DNA of 64,000 nt from Megalonaias nervosa (taxonomy: Eukaryota; Mollusca; Bivalvia; Unionida; Unionidae). Shown one piece after another: positions 57,545-64,000 of this stretch. The translations under genes and the position numbers were made by a program. The first letter of the stretch is position 1. Each line of letters opens with the position of its first letter. Location: NCBI GenBank assembly GCA_016617855.1, contig JAECUM010004886.1:62001-126000 (forward strand), written 5' to 3'. The notes under the pieces are model-generated. The model made no database searches, was not told the origin of the DNA, and saw only the letters and a program-made list of their open reading frames with translations.

Positions 57545-57787
57545 TTAATTTACATTAGGATATACTGTTTTTGTTGCATAAATTAAAATTACGTTTGATA
57601 TTTTCTTTGTATAGACCATTAAGCGATTGTTCAACTGTTGATGTTGGGGTGTTAAGGACTTAGAATTTCCGTCTAATGGCGAATTATCAGGAGGAGGATT
57701 ATGTATTTTATAATCAGCAGGGGTAGAGTCAGGTTCTTTAGGAGGTTTTCTCATCACGTAACCATAGCTATAACCGCCTTCTGTCAT
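57545..57787 (-). CDS. Small proline-rich ORF, Polinton region
   Basis: 80 codons from MTEGGYSYGYVMRKPPKEPD to PNVN. The frame is open 16 codons further upstream, but the second ATG gives the more protein-like start. Pro/Asn/Asp-rich middle (PADYKIHNPPPDNSPLDG), hydrophobic C-terminal part. No family recognised; could be a minor virion protein by context. Confidence 0.35.
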   Translation of the reverse strand: MTEGGYSYGYVMRKPPKEPDSTPADYKIHNPPPDNSPLDGNSKSLTPQHQQLNNRLMVYTKKISNVILIYATKTVYPNVN

Positions 57788-58053
57788 TTTACAGTTTAAA
57801 TGAATCCAAATGAACTTGAACAAGAATAATAACATGATTTCAATATCTTTCTTAGATTCTTAAAATCCTAATTCTATTTCAAGTACCATTTTTAAGTTTT
57901 CGGTATGACTTGACTTTATTCATATAAAGATGTTCCAGTTATACAGGATTTTTGTTTGAAATTAGCATTGAAAGATGAAAGATAAGAAAGATGATTTACT
58001 AGGTCAAACACTACACAATGATTTCAATTGAACAATAGCCGTATTACAAATTT

Positions 58054-58281
58054 GGCATGGTCTAAAGTGCTCACCATTACGGATCACTGCCATCTCACTA
58101 CTGTTTGCATGGGTTCGAGTCTTGGTCTCTGCCAATGTGGGTATATGAGAAAGCTTACCAGTAGCTTCTCCTGGATCAGTGGTACTTTCTGGGGTTTTCC
58201 CGGGTTCTTCCTCCACTGGCAGCCATGTATAGTCTATTTTGTACTAAAAAATGGCATTAAACCCTACAACAACAGCAACAA
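58054..58281 (+). mobile_element. tRNA-derived SINE, copy 5
   Basis: Slightly 5'-truncated: starts at GCATGGTCTAAAGTGCTCAC, has GGGTTCGAGTCTTGG (B box), TGAGAAAGCTTACCAGTAGC and AAAAATGGCATTAAA, then an (ACA)n tail. Inserted in the Polinton. Confidence 0.85.
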
Positions 58282-58835
58282 ATTTAGCAGAGCCGGTAGA
58301 AAAATATGCATCTAATAAATTTTTTGTGCAAAACATATTGACGCCAAAATGCGTAAGTATTTTGAAGATAGCAAAACCTGGGACAGAAAAAGTTGAAAAA
58401 ATTAATAGAATATTTATTCATTTTTTCAACTCTTATTAACATAATAAGAATATCAGGGAAGAAATGATAGCAAGAAAACGATTTCGGATACTCAAAAAAT
58501 ACTTACTAAAAGATTTGGTATTGTGTCAACAGTTTTAAAAGCTTTGCAAACAGTTCGAGGGGAATCGGCCAGAAAACCTGCATCAAACACAGCAATCATT
58601 GCAACCAACTCAGCAATATATCAATCCTGAAATATCGGCCTCAGAATCTGTCGTGAAGGAAATAAAATGGTCTCAAGAAACTTCGTTACAATTGCAACTT
58701 CAACAGTTGCAGAAAGAATCAAACGATGAGAAACAGATAATGATATAGATATTATAAAGTTAGTTAATGAGTTTAGAGATGGTGTGAAAAAGTTGGATGG
58801 TGGTAAAGTAACAACTGTCAATAATGTTCCATAGA
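58282..58835 (+). pseudogene. Decayed + strand Polinton gene
   Basis: Fragments in changing frames: LAEPVEKYASNKFFVQNIL (from 58,280), FGIVSTVLKALQTVRGESAR (about 58,514-58,573), a Gln-rich stretch (LQLQLQQLQKES), and DIDIIKLVNEFRDGVKKLDG (about 58,741-58,800), ending at TAG near 58,833. At least two frameshifts. Not assigned to a family; cut by the SINE at its 5' side. Confidence 0.3.
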
Positions 58836-58866
58836 GGATGGAATAATGAGGGTATGAATGAGAGTA

Positions 58867-59104
58867 CAGTAGTCTTATATAAGGGGTGTTCTGGCCCAAA
58901 ACCCTATTTTGAACTTGACAACATAATTCTCCCTCCCCCCCATGGCCCCCTCAAGTTAGTCTAAACAACTACGAAAACAACTTTGTTGAGGCAACAGTGT
59001 CTATTTTATAATCGATTACCAACACGAGGACATGCCACTGAATCGTCGCCGTCGTCAAACAAAATAGGGTTTGATCCAGAAACACCCCTTATATAAGACT
59101 ACTG
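58867..59104. mobile_element. 238-bp palindromic MITE
   Basis: ~44-bp terminal inverted repeats: CAGTAGTCTTATATAAGGGG at the left and the same sequence inverted at the right, continuing to CCCTATTTT with a few mismatches. CAGT ends suggest a Tc1/mariner-pogo relative; TA lies just before the left end, but the right side reads ATA, so the target duplication is not clean. An alternative is a terminal repeat remnant of the Polinton itself. Confidence 0.65.
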
Positions 59105-59384
59105 ATATATTTCGCACAGTATTGCAAGCAAATTTTTATATCTGATATTTAACACAAAATTGAATTGCTAGCAGCTTGTGCCTTGCACTCAACTATATCT
59201 AACATTCACACAAAATTCCAGTCCGCTATTATTAACTCGCTGTGACTTGCAGGTCAGACTTCTGATAAAATGAATGAGCTATCAATAACTTGCTGGGATG
59301 TTACAAAAAATCAATTTACAAACAAGCTCTAAAAAGATTAGTGTCTGCTTCGTCTAGTTATATATCTAAATTTCATCTGTATAT

Positions 59385-59602
59385 CTGTGAGAGCTCGGTA
59401 GCTGTGTGGTTAAGGTGAATGTACAAACGTTAGATCGACTAGTGGAAATTATTTCACGTGTTCGAGTCCAGAAAATTGCGATATACATATTGTCTTGTGT
59501 TCCTCGACAGAAGCTATTATAATTGGGTGAGCGCCTGCGAGCATTGAAAAAAAAAATTGATATACTTGTACAGGTAAATCTAATATTATAAAAAAAAAAA
59601 AA
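59385..59602 (+). mobile_element. Possible second tRNA-like SINE type
   Basis: GGTAGCTGTGTGGTTAAGGT resembles an A box and GTGTTCGAGTCC a B box about 55 bp later. The unit ends in a poly(A) run at about 59,590-59,602. Cloverleaf stems do not pair well, so it is not a functional tRNA gene. No sequence match to the other SINE body. Confidence 0.4.
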
Positions 59603-59614
59603 ACTAATTTCCAC

Positions 59615-59821
59615 GTGCAACTCGCCTGGCATCTCCGAACCTCAAAGCGCCCGGGGTTCGCTTATGGGGTGTATTTTATTACAAATTCTCTCGCGCTCAG
59701 CAGAATTGAAAATCAGCCTGGACACCCCTCTGAATCTCTAAAATTTCACTTCGCACTCAGTGATTCACAAGGTTATGTTATACACAATAGAAAAAACAAA
59801 TATAATAATTACCCAAGATGA
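59615..59821 (+). other. Possible remnant of a virion-protein C-terminus
   Basis: A 68-codon + strand open stretch containing SLKFHFALSDSQGYVIHN. A strand followed by L(T/S)D..G..I is seen near the ends of some Polinton structural proteins, but the match is short and no start codon fits. Weak. Confidence 0.2.
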
Positions 59822-59977
59822 GAGATATCCGACATCATTCAACCTGGTCGTCAGGTACTCCCTTTTGCATAAATGCAAAAGCTCATACTGTGATTTATAT
59901 TTCACACAAAATTTTTATTCTTAACATTCACACAAAATTTTAGTATCCTTATTTCTGCTAGCGATTTTACATAAAAT

Positions 59978-60280
59978 TTACGGAGTAATGTTTTTTGTAT
60001 TCGCAACTCTGTTTGGTATCATATCTACGAGTAAATTGTCTTTGACTCGCAGTTCCTGTATCAGATCTAGCATGATAAACTTTTCACCTCTGAGATAAGC
60101 TCGAAGTTGATTAAGAATTTTATTATAAGTCGCTATTGCTATTTTACATGAAGTATTTTTATTCTCGTATTTTGGCTCGATCTTTGTATTTATTGTTGAT
60201 AATGCAATACCTATCCCCAACACTAATAACAATAACGGGTTTGCAGTTCAACTGGCTGTAGCAATTCCAGCCATTGTTAG
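59978..60280 (-). pseudogene. Small membrane-anchored ORF
   Basis: A continuous frame of 84 codons (LLLVLGIGIALSTINTKIEP onward to ANTKNITP) extends upstream through one TGA to an ATG near 60,277 (MAGIATAS). One hydrophobic membrane segment near the N-terminus is followed by a helical soluble part (KILNQLRAYLRGEKF). The in-frame TGA suggests decay. Small single-span proteins are common in Polintons; no specific family recognised. Confidence 0.35.
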
Positions 60281-60470
60281 TAATGTTGGAATATAATTCA
60301 GCGTGTTTATTATTCTGCTGTAATATTTTCTGGTGCGTCTGATACAATAAAGTTTTATTTATTATTTATAGTATTTGATTAGCTCGTCTCTATCTTTGTT
60401 TTGGAGACCTGATGAAATATGATTGAAGTCGATTATTTCTTTTTTCATCATTATGAAACTGTTTCTGTAA

Positions 60471-61092
60471 TTATTTCAATCGCAGTAATAAAAATATTTC
60501 AGCTGAAACCTTATCAATCAGAGCACTAAATTTTTTATTGACAGGATCGGCAAGAAACTCTCTATACTTATCATACGCTTCACATGAGATATCATCATAT
60601 CTGATATCTGTTAATACTGAGGATGAAAATGGAGGGTTAAAATGTGTTGGTATTTCAGTAATATCATTGACTTTATTACGATAAATATCTTCTGTTTCGT
60701 CGATATAACTAACAACATAAGATAACTGACCCAGTTTGAAACTTTCAAGTACTAGATGTTGCCTGAGAATTGCATATGCTGTTGCAAAATTTAAAAGACC
60801 GAGATTATCAGCTTCACCTATATCTATGGCGGGTAGACTTAGGTATCCAGCAATCAGCTCTTTGATAATTTTGCATTTTGCTTCTGTCAGTAACTTTCCA
60901 GCTTCTTTTCTATAGTTTTTCAACGCAATTTTTTTAAGAACTATTATGTATTTCATAATCTTCGTCAATAATGGGCTTCACAGTTGTAATTTTGTCAAGC
61001 TCTTGATAAAATATGTCTCGTTCGATATCATCATATAAATCAATCCTGGACTCAATTTCTGATACTGCGTTTAGTGCAGCATTAATGTGATA
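60471..61092 (-). pseudogene. Unknown helical protein, frameshifted
   Basis: The upstream frame (about 60,950-61,092; ALNAVSEIESRIDLYDDIER) overlaps a second frame (60,471-60,968, 165 codons; KNYRKEAGKLLTEAKCKIIK ... DKVSAEIFLLLRLK). Matching composition and the tight overlap suggest one gene broken by a frameshift near 60,950. Mostly helical and charged. No family recognised. Confidence 0.4.
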
Positions 61093-61203
61093 TACGCTAT
61101 ACTTTTATATATCGCCGGTGAGAGAGACTATCAGAACTAGATATGCTGTTGTTAGCAGGTTAGTGTCAATACTGTTATCACTATTTCAAGCAGCATCTTT
61201 TTA

Positions 61204-61416
61204 TCATGATAGTCCATACCGAGTACACGAAAATACTAGACGTTTAGCAAATGTGTCCTTGAGTTTACGATCTTTAAGAAACTTGTCTTTCCTTGTTTCA
61301 GCTAGTTTGTCAAGCTCGTCGTGAATCTTCTTTAGTCGCTCTTGTTCTGGTTTCTTACCGCCAAGAAATTCTGTTTTTACAAGGTTAGATTTATCAACAG
61401 TCAAAAACATTTTCAT
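61204..61416 (-). CDS. Small Lys-rich ORF, Polinton region
   Basis: 70 codons, MKMFLTVDKSNLVKTEFLGG then a highly charged helix (ERLKKIHDELDKLAETRKDK). It overlaps the end of the upstream ORF by 23 bp, typical of compact viral gene order. Function unknown. Confidence 0.45.
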   Translation of the reverse strand: MKMFLTVDKSNLVKTEFLGGKKPEQERLKKIHDELDKLAETRKDKFLKDRKLKDTFAKRLVFSCTRYGLS

Positions 61417-61765
61417 TATTTAGCCCAAGCAGTGTATTTATCAAATATTTTTCAACCTTTAACCGCCGCTCCTCACACTTGCTTACATGACAGTATTTGC
61501 TAATTATATCAAAGTCTCTGATGGCGTATTTCAGCTGAGGGCCTCTCATTCGAGCAACTATAGCAAAGTTATTGCTGTTCTCAGTTAAACCGGGGGAACA
61601 TAAAGTTAATTTTTTCATTCGAGCAATCATATTCACAGCTCTTGCTTCCTCAACATGTTCTGGGTCTAGCGAATCAACATCAGCTATTTCAATCTCCATT
61701 TTAGGGTTTAGTGTAGCGCTGCAAAGCCTTTTTGTGGCTCTGATCGATGGAGGATCAATAGACAT
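61394..61765 (-). CDS. Unknown 123-residue ORF, Polinton region
   Basis: Starts MSIDPPSIRATKRLCSATLN, contains VEEARAVNMIARMKKL and a C-terminal CEERRLKVEKYLINTLLGL. Intact as read. Neighbours on both sides are on the same strand. No family recognised. Confidence 0.45.
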   Translation of the reverse strand: MSIDPPSIRATKRLCSATLNPKMEIEIADVDSLDPEHVEEARAVNMIARMKKLTLCSPGLTENSNNFAIVARMRGPQLKYAIRDFDIISKYCHVSKCEERRLKVEKYLINTLLGLNNENVFDC

Positions 61766-61815
61766 TATGTTTTACGATCACATTTATTCGTCAAGTGTAT
61801 ATGTCTGGAACATCG

Positions 61816-63290
61816 TCAAACCTGGGTAATAATCTGAAGTTTTAAAACATAAATCCGATAATACAAGTACTTGTTTGTGGTTGCTGAAGGATCAAGTATA
61901 AATTGCTTAGAGTTGGTAATAAAAACACCTGTCGTATACAGCGTAGTCCATGTCAAATCACCATTTGCTCCTCCTAATCGCCAACAATCAATTACTCCAG
62001 AAAAATCACCTTCTGTACCTCGTAGTCGAAATTTCCTTATTGCTACATCCTCTGGACACTTTATTTTGATCCAAAAATCACTTGTTTCTCCGTTTGTGGT
62101 CCACTTTTTGCCAGGTACAGGGCTGTTAAACACAAATGCATATTCTGGCTTATTATCAGGAAAAAAGCTTGACGCAGTTGCAACAAAATCCCAACGATTA
62201 TTTATAGCATCGGCGAGATGTGGAATATGACCAACACTATTTTTAGATGTAGAAACGGGTACATAAGTGGAAGTTATCTTATCGGCGACCATATTGATCG
62301 CACCTGTTACCATACCACCGAATATTTTAAGATAACTGGCATCTGCAGAAGTAATTGCACTTGCTGATGCTGCACTCATCTCAACCACCACATACAATTT
62401 ATTTGTTACATCAGATCCGGCGACTGGATTATAAGTCATTGTTATTTTATTCGAGCCCATGCTTAACATACCTATCATTGTATCACCGGAACTTGCTACT
62501 CGTGATGCAGTATTCGTTACTATATTATCGTCAACATAATTTTTGTTTATTAAATCTGATACCGCTCCTGGAATTGCCATAGTTGTTATCTTATTCGATC
62601 CCATGTCCAGATTTCCCATCATAGTATCACCGGATTTTATTACAAAGTTGTCCTTGACAAACTTTACATTTGTTATAGAATCATTATTGGTCAAAGTTGT
62701 GTTTTCAAGTTGAGTATTAAATATTAATTTCCCACCCATATCAATATTTCCAGCCATCATCCCACCAGATAATGACAACATAGATTTATCTACCGAGCTA
62801 AGTTGTGCATAGCTTACTGCCTGTGAATTATTTATGATAGTGGGGGGTATTCAGTTTCAAGATTTACAATTTTTTTTACTCATATTGATGTTTCCGGTCG
62901 CCTTTCACCCGACAACGATAACTTACCATTATAGTTGTGCAAAGCTTACTGCTTGTGAGTTATCTGCATCGATAGGTGGATATGTTGTCTCAAGGTCTAG
63001 CTCTCCCTGACCTGACATACATAAGTTACCGATCATCTTTCCACCAGTTATTGACAACTTACCATTACAGCATTAAGTTGTGCAAAGCTTACGGCCTATG
63101 AGTTATCTGGGTTGATTGATAGATATGAAGTTTCGAGGTATAGCACTCGCCGACCTGACATGATAAGGCTGCCGGTCATTATGTCACCGGATTGCTTAAG
63201 ATAATTTGTTAGATCAACATCTGCTGTTGTTGCAGTAGTTTCACCATATGAACTACTGATTAACGTATCAAATTTTGTGTAATAGCTCAT
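61816..63290 (-). pseudogene. Fibre-like attachment protein with discoidin-like end
   Basis: The gene starts at 63,290 (MSYYTKFDTLISSSYGETTA) and is broken by a TAG at 63,096-63,098 and further shifts between 62,782 and 63,095. A long intact stretch follows (61,816-62,781, 321 codons). It contains repeated modules of the form SGDTM.G.L.MG.NKI (for example at about 62,564-62,626 and 62,432-62,494) followed by P...D..NK.YVD, the pattern of phage and marine-virus tail-fibre shafts. The last ~120 residues (WDFVATASSFF, KWTTNG, FWIKIKCPEDVAIRKFRLRG, CWRLGGANGDLTW) look like a discoidin/F5-8C-type galactose-binding fold. Likely a receptor-binding virion protein. It diverges from the ATPase gene with ~40 bp between the starts. 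Confidence 0.65.
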
Positions 63291-63332
63291 GTTATTATAA
63301 TTGCCGCTAACAAAATTTTGTGCACATGTTAT

Positions 63333-63997
63333 ATGATGAGCATAATAAACGTTGACTCCGAACGAGTAATAAAAAATAAAAACAACTACAAGCTACCGGA
63401 TTGTCATTACCTTATAGTTGGACGTACTGGATCTGGCAAAACAAACTTGCTAATGAACTTGCTACTCAACGAAATATTCAACTACGATCGAGTTTATTTT
63501 CATACAATAAATCCGCAGCAGGACAAATATGAATTGCTGAACGAGTACAACGAAAAACTAAAAAATGAACTTGGTGCTGGTGAAGATATATTTGTTATAA
63601 GAACACCAGAAGATCTTGTTCCTGTTGCCAAGCTAGACTCAGACGAACATAAGATTATCATTTTTGATGATATCCCGTTGAGCAATGCTGAAATGGATAA
63701 GATCAAATCTTATTTTTCATTGTCAAGAAACCGACGATATAATGCAATTCATCTTGCCAAGGTTTTTATAACGTCGATCGTTTTATCAGAAGAAATACGG
63801 GTTGTTTTATACTGTTTAATGGACTGGACAATATTGACGTGCAAAACATACCACGAGAACAATGCGGTGATCTTTCAAGAGACAAATTTGTTCAGCTGTA
63901 TCACGAGGCCGCTCATGGAAATCAGTTTTTTTCTTATTCAATAAACTTGCCAGAGATACCAAGCACATGTTTCGATGTGGAATTAACAAGTTCTTAG
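63333..63997 (+). pseudogene. Polinton packaging ATPase (A32/FtsK-HerA type), one frameshift
   Basis: The Walker A loop is GRTGSGKT (63,420-63,443) and Walker B is IIIFDDI (63,654-63,674), followed by a SLSRNRRYNAIHLA sensor/arginine region. This matches the DNA-packaging ATPase of Polintons, virophages and adenovirus-like elements, which pumps the genome into the capsid. ATG candidates are 63,333 and 63,336. After about 63,760 the reading phase changes by one, and the remaining ~78 codons continue in the new phase to TAG 63,995-63,997. Total length (~220 residues) is normal, so a single frameshift appears to be the only lesion. Confidence 0.8.
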
Positions 63998-64000
63998 ACT

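Larger units (their letters stand above)
50150..64000. mobile_element. Decayed Polinton/Maverick (adintovirus-like) element, right end beyond window
   Basis: The region right of about 50.1 kb differs in style from the host sequence: short dense reading frames on both strands, more CpG, a packaging-type ATPase (63,333-63,997), a fibre-like gene (61,816-63,290) and small overlapping unknowns. This set is what virus-like Polintons carry. Polymerase B, integrase, capsid and protease genes are not in the window and would be expected to the right. The left border and terminal inverted repeat were not found. An LTR retrotransposon (50,508-57,115), a SINE and a MITE have inserted in it. Frameshifts and stops show it is inactive. 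Confidence 0.65.

Noticed and set aside
59390..59480. Functional tRNA gene
   Set aside because: A- and B-box-like strings are present, but the acceptor and T stems do not pair; a SINE-type remnant is the better call.

Overview
The window looks like a piece of an AT-rich, repeat-dense molluscan nuclear genome, probably a bivalve. That is an inference from the animal-type gene with large introns, the mix of mobile elements and the tRNA-derived SINE. No species can be named from the sequence alone. I see one host gene, one well-preserved LTR retrotransposon and one decayed virus-like element; nearly everything else is repeats.

Left part (about 1-33,250): the 3' half of the acetoacetyl-CoA synthetase gene (AACS) lies on the + strand. 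Nine coding exons between 4,351 and 32,550 have GT/AG junctions and compatible phases, and encode the last 341 residues. The N-terminal half must lie upstream of base 1. The introns hold minisatellites, two DIRS-like retroelement remnants (about 9.7-11.9 kb and 24.8-28.4 kb), a pogo-like element with a SINE inside it (21.0-22.2 kb), a solo-LTR-like insertion (23.5-24.5 kb), a hAT-like MITE (31.0 kb) and LTR remnants (3.1-3.9 and 8.6-8.8 kb). Four exon boundaries of this gene are embedded in, or duplicated into, tandem arrays, so copies of genuine splice-site sequence sit beside the real sites.

Middle part (about 33,250-50,100): no gene that I can defend. It is AT-rich sequence with several large tandem arrays (36.9-37.9, 38.1-39.3, 44.3-46.0, 47.4-47.8 kb), MITEs, and a second copy of a roughly 640-bp non-autonomous DNA transposon that also occurs at 27.6 kb.

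Right part (about 50,100-64,000): a decayed Polinton/Maverick (adintovirus-like) element. It carries a packaging-type ATPase, a fibre-like protein with repeated phage-tail-type modules and a discoidin-like end, and several small overlapping minus-strand reading frames. It runs off the right edge. A Ty3/Gypsy-class LTR retrotransposon (50,508-57,115) is inserted in it, with two LTRs, a 4-bp target duplication, a primer-binding site and a polypurine tract. Its domain order is gag-PR-IN-RT-RNase H, with integrase before reverse transcriptase, which is the arrangement of the Gmr1-like clade. It is broken by two nonsense codons, several frameshifts and an apparent deletion in the integrase C-terminal region. 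A SINE and a palindromic MITE have also landed in the Polinton.
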